Assembly: GCA_033854735.1 (NCBI GenBank)
Contig: JAWWPY010000325.1
Location: 1 to 64,000, forward strand
Origin: JAWWPY01 sp033854735
Lineage (GTDB): Bacteria > Actinomycetota > Actinomycetes > Streptosporangiales > Streptosporangiaceae
Reading direction: 5' to 3'
Length of the DNA stretch: 64,000 bases
Shown: piece after piece, positions 1-8,983 of the stretch
Numbering within the stretch: the stretch's first letter is position 1
Layout: every line of letters starts with the position of its first letter
Notes under the pieces: generated by a model
Seen by the model: the letters and a program-made list of their open reading frames with translations, nothing else
What the model was told of the DNA's origin: nothing
Database searches by the model: none
Made by a program: the position numbers and the translations under genes

Positions 1-907
1 GCGCCGGGCGAACTCTTACCTCGCCGCCGGGTCGGGGCACCTCAGGGCGGGGCACCTCAGGGCGGGCCGCGTCAAGCCGGGCGGCGATGCCGTCCAGGAT
101 CAGCTCGACCGCCGCCGCCAGCTCAAATTGCGGGTCGGAGGGCTCCGCAGCGCTCATGAACCCGCTCATGAGCTCGCTGAAGCGGGGGAACTTGCCACTT
201 TCGACGATGCGGCCGATAAAGACGCCGGCCGATGACATCATCTCGTCCTCGGTGATCTGGAGCCGGGCCCTGGTGCGGGCCTCCACCGCCGCGTTGATCG
301 CTACTGCCGTGACGGTGGCGCTAAGCGTGGCGACAATCCCCATCCGGTCACCGCTGGCCAGCCCGGAGTCATCGAAGATGCTCAGCACGTATTCGAGCGC
401 GGCCACTCCGTTCGGCGTGATCGGCGGCCGCTCCATCGCGGCCTCGGGATACCAGGGATGCCGCTGCATGGTTGCCCACATCCCGTTCACCACCTGCCAC
501 AGATCAGCGCGCCAGTCACCGGACGGCGCGGCGGGCAACTCGTCCTCGCCGATGACCTCGTCGATCATGAGGCTGATCAGGGCACCCTTGTCGGGGACAT
601 GCCGGTACAGGGACATGGCGCCAGTGCGCAGCTCGCGGGCGATCCGCCGCATCGACACGGCATCGAGCCCTTCCGTATCCCCGATGCGGATCGCGGCCCG
701 GACGATCCTGGTGCGGTCGAGGGGGCTCCGGCGCGCGGCGGGCCGGCCGGTTGCCGGGCCCCAGAGGATGTCGTAACCGGCCCAGAAGGACTGCGCGTCG
801 TCACTGCCCCGGCCCCGGCCGCGCTCGCGCGGCCCTCGCGGCTGACGGTCGCGGCCCCGCGGCGGGCGCTCCCCGCGTCCGCCCACTTCACCGTCCCGGG
901 TTGACAT
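1..907 (-). CDS. TetR family transcriptional regulator (3-prime end cut by window edge)
   Basis: A TetR repressor read on the minus strand; the frame is still open at base 1, so the C-terminus is missing. After a basic Arg/Gly-rich leader of about 50 residues comes the helix-turn-helix domain (RTRIVRAAIRIGDTEGLDAV, then MRRIARELRTGAMSLYRHVP), followed by an all-helical ligand domain with the HPWYPEAAMERPPITPNG segment typical of actinobacterial TetR proteins. The start is the ATG at 907. It is divergent from an ABC exporter, with a 33 bp palindrome between them, so it probably represses the exporter and itself, and is released by a drug-like ligand (inference). Confidence 0.85.
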   Translation of the reverse strand, partial: MSTRDGEVGGRGERPPRGRDRQPRGPRERGRGRGSDDAQSFWAGYDILWGPATGRPAARRSPLDRTRIVRAAIRIGDTEGLDAVSMRRIARELRTGAMSLYRHVPDKGALISLMIDEVIGEDELPAAPSGDWRADLWQVVNGMWATMQRHPWYPEAAMERPPITPNGVAALEYVLSIFDDSGLASGDRMGIVATLSATVTAVAINAAVEARTRARLQITEDEMMSSAGVFIGRIVESGKFPRFSELMSGFMSAAEPSDPQFELAAAVELILDGIAARLDAARPEVPRPEVPRPGGEVRVRPA

Positions 908-925
908 GCGTACATTGTAGCTCTA

Positions 926-958
926 GCGTACGCCGTACTCGCAAGGTACGACGTACGC
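926..958. promoter_or_regulatory. 33 bp palindrome, probable TetR operator
   Basis: Left arm GCGTACGCCGTAC (926-938) and right arm GTACGACGTACGC (946-958) form an inverted repeat with one mismatch and a 7 bp centre. It fills the gap between the divergent TetR gene and the exporter operon and ends just before the AAGGAG ribosome-binding site (959-964) of the ATPase gene, as expected for an operator blocking both promoters. Confidence 0.7.
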
Positions 959-968
959 AAGGAGTGAG

Positions 969-1958
969 ATGACTGACTTCGCAATCCGCACTGACGGGCT
1001 GGCTAAAACGTTCGGTAGTACCCGGGCCCTGCGCGAGGTGAGCCTGCGAGTGCCGGCCGGCAGCATATGCGCCGTGCTCGGCCGCAACGGGGCAGGCAAG
1101 ACCACGACGGTGCGCATCCTCACCACTTTGATCCAGCCGGACGCGGGCCGGGCCGAGGTGGCCGGCTTCGACGTGATCAGGCAGCCGCAACGGGTGCGGG
1201 CCCGAATCGGCGTGACCGGGCAGAGCGCGACCATGGACGAGCTGCTTACCGGGCGGCAGAACCTGGACATCATCGGCCGGTTCCACCATCTCGGCGCGGC
1301 ACGTTCCCGGCAGCGGGCCGAGCACCTGCTCGGCCAGTTCGGGCTGGACGACGCGGCCGGCCGCCTGGTCAAGACCTACTCCGGGGGCATGCGGCGCCGC
1401 CTCGATCTCGCGGCCAGCCTGCTGGCCGATCCCCAGGTGCTCTTCCTGGACGAGCCGACCTCGGGCCTCGACCCGGTCAGCCGGGCCGGCATGTGGCAGA
1501 CCATCCGTGACCTCGTCGCCCAGGGGACCACCGTCCTGCTCACCACGCAGCACCTCGACGAAGCCGATCAGCTCGCGGACGAGGTGGTGGTCCTGGCCGG
1601 TGGTGTCATCGTGGCGGCCGGGGCGCCGGCAGAGCTCGCGGCCGCGGCCGGCCAGCCGCGGATCCGGGTGAGCCTCCCCGCCGCATGGCCGCACGAACTG
1701 CGAGACGTCCAGGCCGCGCTCGGGCCGGGTGCGCAGGCGCACGGGCGGACAGTCACCGTGCCCGCCCCTGACGGGCTCACCAGCCTCGCGGCGGCCACGG
1801 CGCGACTCGCAGCGAGCGGCGTCGAGGTCCACGACGTCGGCCTGGAACATCCCACCCTCGAGGAAGTCTTCGCCGGTCTTACCGGCGACCCGGCCGAGAA
1901 CACTGCTCACGACCACACTGCTCACGACACTGGGCGATTGGAGACGGCGGCATCATGA
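969..1958 (+). CDS. ABC transporter ATP-binding protein, DrrA-like
   Basis: Nucleotide-binding subunit of a two-gene export pump of the daunorubicin-resistance (DrrA) type. Walker A GRNGAGKTT lies near residues 38-46, the ABC signature YSGGMRRRLDLA near 137-148 and Walker B VLFLDEPTSGLD near 157-168. At 329 residues, with a C-terminal extension after the NBD, it matches the DrrA subfamily. AAGGAG at 959-964 supports the ATG at 969. It overlaps the permease gene by 4 bases, indicating translational coupling. The exported compound cannot be deduced. Confidence 0.92.
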   Translation: MTDFAIRTDGLAKTFGSTRALREVSLRVPAGSICAVLGRNGAGKTTTVRILTTLIQPDAGRAEVAGFDVIRQPQRVRARIGVTGQSATMDELLTGRQNLDIIGRFHHLGAARSRQRAEHLLGQFGLDDAAGRLVKTYSGGMRRRLDLAASLLADPQVLFLDEPTSGLDPVSRAGMWQTIRDLVAQGTTVLLTTQHLDEADQLADEVVVLAGGVIVAAGAPAELAAAAGQPRIRVSLPAAWPHELRDVQAALGPGAQAHGRTVTVPAPDGLTSLAAATARLAASGVEVHDVGLEHPTLEEVFAGLTGDPAENTAHDHTAHDTGRLETAAS

Positions 1959-2785
1959 CAACCTTGGTGGTTGAACCACTTACCCCGGCTAGCCGGCTGC
2001 GCTTCGCGGTCGGCGACGCGGTCACGGCCACCCGGCGGTTCGTGCTGCGCAGCGCGCGCCAGCCCGACATCATCATCGGCAGCCTGCTCATGCCGGTCAT
2101 CTTCGTCGTGCTGTTCGGCTACGTCTTCGGCAGCTCGATCTCGGTGCCCGGTGGCGACTACCGGTCCTACCTTCTGTCGGGCCTGTTCGCCCAGTCCACG
2201 CTGTTCGCATCGGCATCTGTGGCCGTGGCGGTGGCGACTGACATGACCGAAGGCGTGATAGACCGGTTCAAAACGCTACCGGTGGCCCGCTCGTCAGTCC
2301 TGGTGGGCAGGACAGTCTCCACGGTGATCGTTGGGCTGCCTTCGCTGGCGGTGATGATCGGCTGCGGGCTGGCGGTCGGCTGGCGCCCGCACGGCGGGCT
2401 TGGCAGCACCATCGGCGCCTTCGCCCTGCTCTCGTTGTTCGGTTTCGCCATGGGCTGGGTGGGGGCCGCCATCGGCCTGCTGGCCAGGAGCCCTCAGTCC
2501 GCCGACACGCTGAGCATGCTTCCGGCGTTCCTACTCGGATTCATCTCCAACGTGTTCGTCGACCCCGCCCGCATGCCGACCTGGCTCCGGCTGGCCGCAG
2601 ACTGGAATCCCATGTCCGCGGTGGTGGCCGCGGCCCGCGAACTCTTCCGCACCGCCCGGGGCCCCGCACCCGCCGGTGTCTGGTCATTGCAGCATCCGGT
2701 CGTGACGACGCTCGCGATGATCGCGATGCTGCTCGCCGTGGTCGTGCCGCTGTCCGTGCGGCGCTACGCCCGGGCGGCCCGCTGA
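1955..2785 (+). CDS. ABC-2 type permease, DrrB-like
   Basis: Membrane subunit (276 residues) partnering the preceding ATPase. After about 30 polar residues there are roughly six hydrophobic segments, starting with IIIGSLLMPVIFVVLFGYVF. The conserved ABC-2 region near the end, PAFLLGFISNVFVDPARMP then TWLRLAADWNPMSAVVAAAR, is typical of DrrB/antibiotic export permeases. The ATGA overlap with the ATPase gene and absence of a binding protein fit an exporter. Confidence 0.9.
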   Translation: MTTLVVEPLTPASRLRFAVGDAVTATRRFVLRSARQPDIIIGSLLMPVIFVVLFGYVFGSSISVPGGDYRSYLLSGLFAQSTLFASASVAVAVATDMTEGVIDRFKTLPVARSSVLVGRTVSTVIVGLPSLAVMIGCGLAVGWRPHGGLGSTIGAFALLSLFGFAMGWVGAAIGLLARSPQSADTLSMLPAFLLGFISNVFVDPARMPTWLRLAADWNPMSAVVAAARELFRTARGPAPAGVWSLQHPVVTTLAMIAMLLAVVVPLSVRRYARAAR

Positions 2786-2956
2786 GCTACGCCCGGCCGA
2801 CGAACGTCTCCGCATGCCGCCGAACATCCATACACCGCCGAACTGTGGACGATGACGGCTGCTCCTGCGGAAGCCGGCGTCCACAAACTCCTGAGGGTGC
2901 CCGGCGAGCCACCGGACTGGCGCATACTAGCCTCATCGATGATCTTGGGAGGGGCG

Positions 2957-4003
2957 ATGGCCCGGCTTGGCGGGATGTACGGCCCGGACGCCACCTTCCT
3001 CGGAGTGCCCCGGGCCGACCTGGCGGAGCCCGGCTCCCTGGCTGGCCTGGACATCCTGATCATCGGCGCGCCGTTTGACGGCGGCACCTCACACCGGCCC
3101 GGCGCCAGGTTCGGCCCCCAGGCGATCCGGTTCACCGATTACCTGGCGCACGACGGATCCCGGCCGCACCTCGCCCTCGGCGTGGACCCGCTGGCCGAAC
3201 TGCGGGTCGCCGACGCGGGCGACATAGAGATGCCCTCGGGTGAGACCGAGACCTCGCTGCGCCGTCTCGAGGAGGCGGTGCATCAGGCCAGCCAGGCCGG
3301 GGCCATCCCGGTGATCCTCGGCGGTGATCACACCGTTGCCTTCCCCGACGCGACCGGGGTGGCCCGCCACGTGGGCTGGGGCCGGCTGTCCGTGATCCAC
3401 TTCGACGCCCATGCCGACACGGGAGACACCCAGTTCGGGTCGCTGTACGGACACGGCACGCCGATGCGCCGGCTCATCGAGTCGGGGGCCGTGCGCGGCG
3501 ACCGGTTCCTGCAGATCGGGTTGCGGGGGTACTGGCCTGAACCGGAAACGCTGGACTGGATGGCGGCCCGCGGAATGCGCAGCTACGAAATGACCGAGGT
3601 GGTCACCCGCGGTCTGGATGCCTGCCTCACCGAGGCGTTCGCGATAGCCCTCGACGACTGCGATGGGGTCTTCCTGTCGGTGGACGTCGACGTCGTCGAT
3701 CCGGGCATGGCGCCCGGTACCGGAACTCCCGAGCCTGGCGGCCTCACCGGGCGCCAGCTCCTTGACGCGGTCCGCCGGATCGCCATGGAGCTGCCGCTGG
3801 TGGGCGTGGACGTTGTGGAAGTCTCACCGCCATACGACCACGCGGAGATCACCGCGTACCTGGCCAACCGGGTGGTCCTGGAGGCGCTGTCGGGGATTGC
3901 CTGGCGGCGCAGGCGCGAGGCCGCCGATCCCGGCCAGCCGGCCCGGCTCCCGCACTCCCCGCTGCTGGAGGGCCGGCGGTCAGCGGGTCCCGAGCCCGCC
4001 TGA
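2957..4003 (+). CDS. agmatinase/guanidino-acid ureohydrolase
   Basis: Manganese ureohydrolase of the arginase/agmatinase family, hydrolysing a guanidino compound to urea plus an amine. Metal motifs are intact: GGDHT near residue 122, HFDAHAD near 148-154 and SVDVDVVDP near 241-249, followed by GTGTPEPGG. I place the start at ATG 2957 behind GGGAGGGG (2948-2954); an in-frame ATG at 2852 would add 35 residues with no ribosome-binding site. A LysR gene follows on the same strand. Agmatine, guanidinobutyrate or guanidinopropionate are all possible substrates; motifs do not separate them. Confidence 0.85.
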   Translation: MARLGGMYGPDATFLGVPRADLAEPGSLAGLDILIIGAPFDGGTSHRPGARFGPQAIRFTDYLAHDGSRPHLALGVDPLAELRVADAGDIEMPSGETETSLRRLEEAVHQASQAGAIPVILGGDHTVAFPDATGVARHVGWGRLSVIHFDAHADTGDTQFGSLYGHGTPMRRLIESGAVRGDRFLQIGLRGYWPEPETLDWMAARGMRSYEMTEVVTRGLDACLTEAFAIALDDCDGVFLSVDVDVVDPGMAPGTGTPEPGGLTGRQLLDAVRRIAMELPLVGVDVVEVSPPYDHAEITAYLANRVVLEALSGIAWRRRREAADPGQPARLPHSPLLEGRRSAGPEPA

Positions 4004-4077
4004 AGCGTCCATGAGCGCGTCGAGGCGCCCGGCGACGGGGCCGGGCCGCCGGCCGCGCGGCCCCTCCTTCAGGCGGT

Positions 4078-4095
4078 CCTATCTGCTCAGATAGG
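4078..4095. promoter_or_regulatory. 18 bp palindrome, possible LysR box
   Basis: CCTATCTG / CAGATAGG with a 2 bp centre is a perfect inverted repeat lying 51-68 bases before the LysR start, the usual spot for autoregulatory LysR binding. A -10-like TATACT sits at 4134-4139, only 6 bases before the ATG at 4146, and no Shine-Dalgarno is seen, so the regulator mRNA may be leaderless. Confidence 0.5.
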
Positions 4096-4145
4096 CGGGT
4101 CACCGAGCAAGGCGGCAACAAATCGAGGCGATCTATACTTGCTGC

Positions 4146-5219
4146 ATGCTGGATGTGACCAGGCTCCGTGTGCTCGTTGCGGTGGCCAGGCACGGCTCGG
4201 TGACGGCGGCTGCCCGTGCGCTCAACTACGCGCAGCCATCGGTCAGCCACCACATCGCGCGCCTGGAAGCGGAGACCGGGGCGCGGCTCACCCAGCGGGC
4301 CGGGCGGGGCATCCGGCTGACCGACGCTGGCCGCCTGCTCGCGGAGCGGGCCGAGGAGATCATCGGGCGGCTCGACGCCGCGGAGAACGAGCTCGCGGCG
4401 CATATGGGCTTGCGCGGGGGCAGGATCCGGCTCGCTGCCTTCCCCTCGGCGCTCGGCACGATCGTGCCCGCCGCGGCCGCGCGGCTGGAAGCCGAGCACC
4501 CCGGCATGGACCTCACGCTCGCCGAAGCCGAGCCACCTGAAGCGCTGCGCATGCTCCGGGCGGGTTACGTGGATGTTGCTCTCGTCTTCCGGCACACCCA
4601 GGACGGGCTCGCCGCCGCACCACCTAGCGACATCGAAGACGGCACCCGCGCCAGGCTGCTCCTGGACGACCCGATCTACCTGGTGACTCAGGCGTGCGCC
4701 CACTCAAGCGCCACCAGTTCAAGCGCCACCGACCCGGGCGCCACCGGGCAGCGCGCCGCCAACTCGAGCTCCGCCGACCCGCGCTCTGACGGCCAGCCGC
4801 CACCGGGCAGGCGCGCCGACCCGGCGGAGCCGAATCTGGCCGCCTTCGCGGATCGGCGCTGGATCGCCGGCTGCGAGCGCTGCCGCAGCTATCTGCTCTG
4901 GCAGTGCGAGGCGGCCGGATTCACGCCGAAGATAGCGTTCACCACCGACGACTTCGTCGCGGTCCAGGCCCTGGTAGCCGCTGGGCTGGGGGTCACCACC
5001 CTGCCCGGCCTCGCGCTGCGCGCCGCCCGCCACCCCGGCATCCAGGCCACGGCGCTGCCCGGCGCGCACCGGCAGGTCCTAGCGGTGACGTACGGCGAAC
5101 CGCCCGACCCGCCCGCCGTCGCCCGCCTCCTCGAGGTGCTCGCCCTCACGGTCAATCCGGAACACCCGCCGCAACTGCCAAGATCTCCCCACCACGCGGT
5201 AGGCACTCATCAGCAGTGA
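4146..5219 (+). CDS. LysR family transcriptional regulator
   Basis: Classical LysR regulator: the N-terminal winged helix-turn-helix (MLDVTRLRVLVAVARHGSVT, then NYAQPSVSHHIARLE) occupies residues 1-60, followed by the periplasmic-binding-like effector domain. At 357 residues it is longer than the usual 300 because of a low-complexity Ser/Ala/Asp/Pro stretch of about 45 residues (around 185-230) inside the effector domain. It follows the ureohydrolase on the same strand and is convergent with the acyl ligase. Its target is probably the adjacent ureohydrolase or itself (inference). Confidence 0.88.
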   Translation: MLDVTRLRVLVAVARHGSVTAAARALNYAQPSVSHHIARLEAETGARLTQRAGRGIRLTDAGRLLAERAEEIIGRLDAAENELAAHMGLRGGRIRLAAFPSALGTIVPAAAARLEAEHPGMDLTLAEAEPPEALRMLRAGYVDVALVFRHTQDGLAAAPPSDIEDGTRARLLLDDPIYLVTQACAHSSATSSSATDPGATGQRAANSSSADPRSDGQPPPGRRADPAEPNLAAFADRRWIAGCERCRSYLLWQCEAAGFTPKIAFTTDDFVAVQALVAAGLGVTTLPGLALRAARHPGIQATALPGAHRQVLAVTYGEPPDPPAVARLLEVLALTVNPEHPPQLPRSPHHAVGTHQQ

Positions 5220-5277
5220 GCTGCTCGTCGCTTTCCACAGCCGGCGGGCGGCGAGCTAGCCGGGCGGGCCATGGGGC

Positions 5278-6828
5278 TCAGATCGCACGGTCGTGGCCCT
5301 GCCAGTAGGGGTCGCGCAGGCGGCGCTTGAGCAGCTTGCCGCTGGGGTCGCGGGGCATCTCCCCGATGAAGTCGATCACCGTGGGCCACTTCATCCTGGC
5401 CAGCCGGCCGTCCAGCGACGCGAGGATCGCGGCGGCCAGCTCCGGGCCCGCTGACTCCCCGGAAGCGGGCTGCACCACCGCCATCACCCGCTCCCCCCAA
5501 TCGTCGTCCGGGATGCCGAATACGGCCACGTCAGCGACCCGGGGATGGCCGATGATCTCGGACTCGACCTCGGCTGGGTAGATGTTGGCTCCCCCGGAGA
5601 TGATCACGTCGGCCTTCCGGTCGCACAGGAAAAGAAACCCCTCGCCGTCGAGATAGCCGACGTCGCCGACGGTGAAGAAACCCCGCAGCCGGTTCGCGGC
5701 CGTCTTCTCGGGATCGCCCTTATAGCTGAAGTCAGGCAGGGACATCCGCATGTACACGGTCCCCGGCACGCCGCGCGGGCACTCGTTCCCGTCGTCATCG
5801 GCGACCATGATCTCGCTGACCGGCCACGGGGTGCCCACGGTCCCCGGGCGGGCGAGCCAGTCCTGCGGAGTAGCGATCGTGCCGCCCCCCTCGGTCGCCG
5901 CGTAGTACTCGTAAACGCACGGCCCCCACCAGTCGAGCATCGCCCGCTTGAGGCTGACCGGGCACGGCGCCGCGGCATGAATCAGCCATCGCATGGAAGA
6001 GAGGTCATAGCTCCGCCGAGTGCTGTCAGGCAGCGCCAGCATCCGCTTGAAATGGGTTGGCACCATGTGCGTGTTGGTCACCCGGTAGCGTTCGACCAGG
6101 GCCAGCGCCCGCTCGGCGTCCCACGAGTCCATGTAGACGAGGGTGTGGCCCATCGCTAGGGCAGCACCGCCGAAGATCGTTACGGCGGTGTGGTAGTTGG
6201 GCGATGTGACCAGGTGCACGTTGGGCGGCCCGACCGTCACTCCGAAGAACTGGGGCAGCGCGGTCGTCAGCTCCGCCGCCACGTCAGGATCCAGGCCGGA
6301 CAGCCCCCGGCGCACGCCCTTGGGGCGGCCGGTCGTGCCCGACGTGTAGTGCATGGTGGCCCCGGCGGTGCGGTCTGCAGGCGAGGTCACCGGCTGACCT
6401 GCGCGCAGTTCCGGCACCGGGGTGAAGCCCGCGACGCCGCCGCACGCGAAACGCCCCGCGGCCGGAACTCCCGCCTCATCGGCGGCAGCCACTCCTGCCG
6501 CGCCGAACCGCTGGTCCACGAAGAACGCCTTCGCCTCGCTGTCACGCACGATGTAGGCGATCTCCGGAGCGGTGAAGTGCCAGTTGACCGGCGTGTAATA
6601 CCAGCCTGCCTGGAGCGCGGCCAGGTAGACCTCCAACGCCCCGACGCCGTTGGGCAACAGACCGGCGATGCCGTCCCCGGGCTTGAGGCCGAGCTCGCGC
6701 AGCCCGTGGGTCAGCTGGTTGACCCGGCCCAGCAGCTTCTCCGCGGTGTGCTGGGTGCCGTCTGCCTCGATCACCGCGACCCAGTCCGGATTCTCCTGGG
6801 CGCGGCTCCAGAAACCGAACTGGCCCAC
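5278..6828 (-). CDS. AMP-dependent acyl-CoA synthetase/ligase
   Basis: Member of the ANL adenylating superfamily, forming acyl-AMP and then acyl-CoA. The P-loop-like motif YTSGTTGRPKG is at residues 161-171, the A5-type motif YYAATEGGGT near 310, the hinge GYLDGEGFLFLCDRKAD near 395-415, and the catalytic lysine is in DPSGKLLKRRL near the C-terminus. At 516 residues it has the usual length. ATG 6828 is preceded by AGGTGAG. It is transcribed toward the LysR gene, leaving a 58 base gap. The acid substrate is unknown. Confidence 0.88.
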   Translation of the reverse strand: MGQFGFWSRAQENPDWVAVIEADGTQHTAEKLLGRVNQLTHGLRELGLKPGDGIAGLLPNGVGALEVYLAALQAGWYYTPVNWHFTAPEIAYIVRDSEAKAFFVDQRFGAAGVAAADEAGVPAAGRFACGGVAGFTPVPELRAGQPVTSPADRTAGATMHYTSGTTGRPKGVRRGLSGLDPDVAAELTTALPQFFGVTVGPPNVHLVTSPNYHTAVTIFGGAALAMGHTLVYMDSWDAERALALVERYRVTNTHMVPTHFKRMLALPDSTRRSYDLSSMRWLIHAAAPCPVSLKRAMLDWWGPCVYEYYAATEGGGTIATPQDWLARPGTVGTPWPVSEIMVADDDGNECPRGVPGTVYMRMSLPDFSYKGDPEKTAANRLRGFFTVGDVGYLDGEGFLFLCDRKADVIISGGANIYPAEVESEIIGHPRVADVAVFGIPDDDWGERVMAVVQPASGESAGPELAAAILASLDGRLARMKWPTVIDFIGEMPRDPSGKLLKRRLRDPYWQGHDRAI

Positions 6829-6999
6829 GGCTCACCTCCACGTAAACCTGAGGTCAGTAGACCACGGGTAGGCCCAGCCGCCGCAACTCTCCGGTTAGCT
6901 GAAGTTCTCCTTCATATCGAGGGCATATCCGGCGCGTTGCGGGCCGCCGTACGGTACACACAACGCAGGCAGCAACGACCACGGGGGTGAAAGGCAGGC

Positions 7000-7614
7000 A
7001 TGAGCAGGATGACGGCACGCTCGGGCCGGGCGGTCGCGGCCGTCATCGGCGGGATCGCCCTCGCCGGGTGCCACTTCGCGGTCGTCCCCCCGAAGGCCAC
7101 CAGCAGCCCGGGCGCATCGGCCAGCGCTGGCGCCTCGGGCCGCGCGCATGCGGCGAGCGTCCCCGCCGCGGGTGCGCCGATGCAGCGCCTCGCGGACGCG
7201 CCGGCCCTGCTTGTCCAGTGCGCGATCGACCAGGCCGGCCTGCGCCCAGCCGCCGGGGCGGACTGGATCCGGGGCGGCCAGGTCAGCATTTCCGCGACGG
7301 ACGCGGCGGATTTCAGCACCTGGTGGCGCGCGCACGACACACCTGGTCCCTATCCTGAGACGTTCGTGATCGACGGGCACCGCACGCACTACCTGTCGTT
7401 CGGCGCGACCTGGATCACCAAGAATGGCGAGTGGGTGCCCCAGCACAGCACGCGCACCGACCCGGTCGCGGAGCAGGAATCCCTGTACGGCTGGACGACC
7501 TGGGCCGCCCTGCACAACAAGCTCCCCGCCGCGGTCTGCGGCACCTCGGTCAACGTGCACCAACTGCAGGCGCAGGTGTTCGGCGCCTCGGCCGCGGACC
7601 CCTGGGCGGCGTGA
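7000..7614 (+). CDS. putative secreted lipoprotein
   Basis: A 204-residue protein with a lipoprotein signal: basic N-terminus, hydrophobic core and lipobox IALAGC with the acylated cysteine at residue 24, followed by an Ala/Ser/Pro/Gly-rich linker. The mature part holds Cys pairs (LLVQCAIDQAG and AAVCGTSVN) and two Trp-rich stretches. I do not recognise a family. GTGAAAGGCAGGC precedes ATG 7000. It is predicted to sit on the outer face of the membrane. Confidence 0.7.
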   Translation: MSRMTARSGRAVAAVIGGIALAGCHFAVVPPKATSSPGASASAGASGRAHAASVPAAGAPMQRLADAPALLVQCAIDQAGLRPAAGADWIRGGQVSISATDAADFSTWWRAHDTPGPYPETFVIDGHRTHYLSFGATWITKNGEWVPQHSTRTDPVAEQESLYGWTTWAALHNKLPAAVCGTSVNVHQLQAQVFGASAADPWAA

Positions 7615-7686
7615 CGGCGACCCGGTGACCTGCCCCGGTAGGGTAACCAATAGGAGAGCCGGGAAGCCTGGTCGGCACCTTGCCTG

Positions 7687-7744
7687 TGCGCGGAAGGAGC
7701 CCCGCGCAATGCCGATGCGCGGAAGGAGCCGAGCGCAGTGCCGG
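7687..7744 (+). repeat. 29 bp tandem duplication spanning a ribosome-binding site and start codon
   Basis: Two adjacent 29-base units (7687-7715 and 7716-7744) share GCGCGGAAGGAGCC followed by a start-like codon (ATGCCG in the first, GTGCCG in the second). Only the second copy is in frame with the exchanger gene. Confidence 0.65.
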
Positions 7745-8841
7745 TCGCCCTGGCTGTCCCCGTATTCCTCGCCGGGGTGGTGGTCAGCCTCACCACCAGC
7801 TACCTCCTGGTCACCAGGCTCGAACGGCTGGGCGAGCGGCTGGGCCTGTCCGAGGCACTGCTCGGCGTCGTGGCCGCCCTGGCCGCGGACGCGCCCGAGA
7901 TCACCTCGGCTGTCACCGCGCTGACCTCGCACCAGCAGAAGGTGGGCGCGGGCGTCATCATCGGCTCCAACGTGTTCAACCTGGCCGCGCTGCTTGGCCT
8001 GGGCGCGGTGGCGGCCAGCGGCATCGCCCTGCACCGGAAGGTTGTCCTCCTCGGCGGGGTGGTGGGCATCTGGGTAGCGGCCATGTGCCTCGTCACCACC
8101 ATGGGCCTGATCGTTCCCGGGGCCGGCCTGGCCCTGGCGCTCGCCGTCCTGGTGCCCTACCTCGTGGTGCTGGGCGCCGGCCGGGCCCGCCTGGGACGCC
8201 TGCCGATCGTACGGCGCTGGGAAAGCTGGCTGGCCGTCGCCATCTCCGAAGAAGAACAAGAACTCAACGAAGCTATCCGCCCGGTCCAGGGCGGCCGCCC
8301 TGACGTGGTCGTGGCCGCGGCTGCCCTGCTCGTGGTGGTGGCCGCGAGTATCGCGATGGAACGGGCGGCGTCGGACCTCGGTGCGCACTACCACGTGGCG
8401 GAGATCGTGACCGGCGGTGTCGTGCTCGCCGCGGTGACCAGCCTGCCGAACGCGGTCGCGGCCGTGTACCTGGCGGTCCGGGGGCGCGGCGCCGCCATGC
8501 TGAGCACCACGCTGAACAGCAACACCCTCAATGTCACGGCCGGGCTGCTGCTGCCCGCCACGATCACTGGCCTGGGGGCGCCGTCGCCGCAGGCCACGCT
8601 CATCGCCGTCTGGAACGTGGGACTGACGATCGCCGCGCTCTCGTTCGCCTACCGGGACAGCGGGGTGCGGCGGGCGAGCGGCACCCTCATCATCGGCGGT
8701 TACCTGGTCTTTCTCGGATCACTACTCGCCACGGCTCATTCAGTGGCACCGTCAGCGGCCCTGACAATCGTCCCGGGACTGATCGTCGCCGCCGGGTGCG
8801 CGGCGGGGTTGCTGCGCAGGCCCGGCCGAACGAGCCCCTAG
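7738..8841 (+). CDS. cation/calcium exchanger family membrane protein
   Basis: Integral membrane antiporter of the CaCA (Na+/Ca2+ exchanger) family with the two inverted alpha repeats: ALAADAPEITSAVTAL plus GSNVFNLAALLGLG in the N-half, and AAVTSLPNAVAAVYLAVRG plus LNSNTLNVTAGLLLP in the C-half. The acidic and Asn residues of these repeats coordinate the transported cation in the family. About ten membrane segments flank a short charged loop (ISEEEQELNEAI). The start is GTG 7738 behind the second copy of a duplicated GGAAGGAG site. The transported ion is inferred from family only. Confidence 0.85.
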   Translation: MPVALAVPVFLAGVVVSLTTSYLLVTRLERLGERLGLSEALLGVVAALAADAPEITSAVTALTSHQQKVGAGVIIGSNVFNLAALLGLGAVAASGIALHRKVVLLGGVVGIWVAAMCLVTTMGLIVPGAGLALALAVLVPYLVVLGAGRARLGRLPIVRRWESWLAVAISEEEQELNEAIRPVQGGRPDVVVAAAALLVVVAASIAMERAASDLGAHYHVAEIVTGGVVLAAVTSLPNAVAAVYLAVRGRGAAMLSTTLNSNTLNVTAGLLLPATITGLGAPSPQATLIAVWNVGLTIAALSFAYRDSGVRRASGTLIIGGYLVFLGSLLATAHSVAPSAALTIVPGLIVAAGCAAGLLRRPGRTSP

Positions 8842-8924
8842 TGACCGCGAGCCCCAGCGCCTACTTCTCCATGATCACGCCCTGCTGACCCGGGGGCCCA
8901 CCCCCGGACCCGGGCACAGCCGAT

Positions 8925-8983
8925 TTCCATGATCACGGTGTATTTCTGGGGCTATGTGTCCGGAATATTCCGCGATCATGGAA
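8925..8983. repeat. palindromic intergenic repeat, copy 1
   Basis: Arms TTCCATGATC and GATCATGGAA enclose the conserved core ATTTCTGGG...TCCGGAATATTCCG. It lies between the convergent exchanger and PfkB genes and runs into the PfkB 3-prime end. A flanking segment (about 8879-8920, CCCTGCTGACCCGGGGGCC...) is also shared with copy 3. Confidence 0.85.

Noticed and set aside
87..776. Plus-strand open frame of 229 codons at the left edge
   Set aside because: It lies antisense to the TetR gene, has no family resemblance, and its composition is that of a complementary third-position-GC shadow.
6895..8394. Minus-strand open frame of 499 codons
   Set aside because: Antisense to the lipoprotein and exchanger genes, whose sense products have clear signal and membrane features; the frame encodes only Arg/Gly/Ala-rich sequence.
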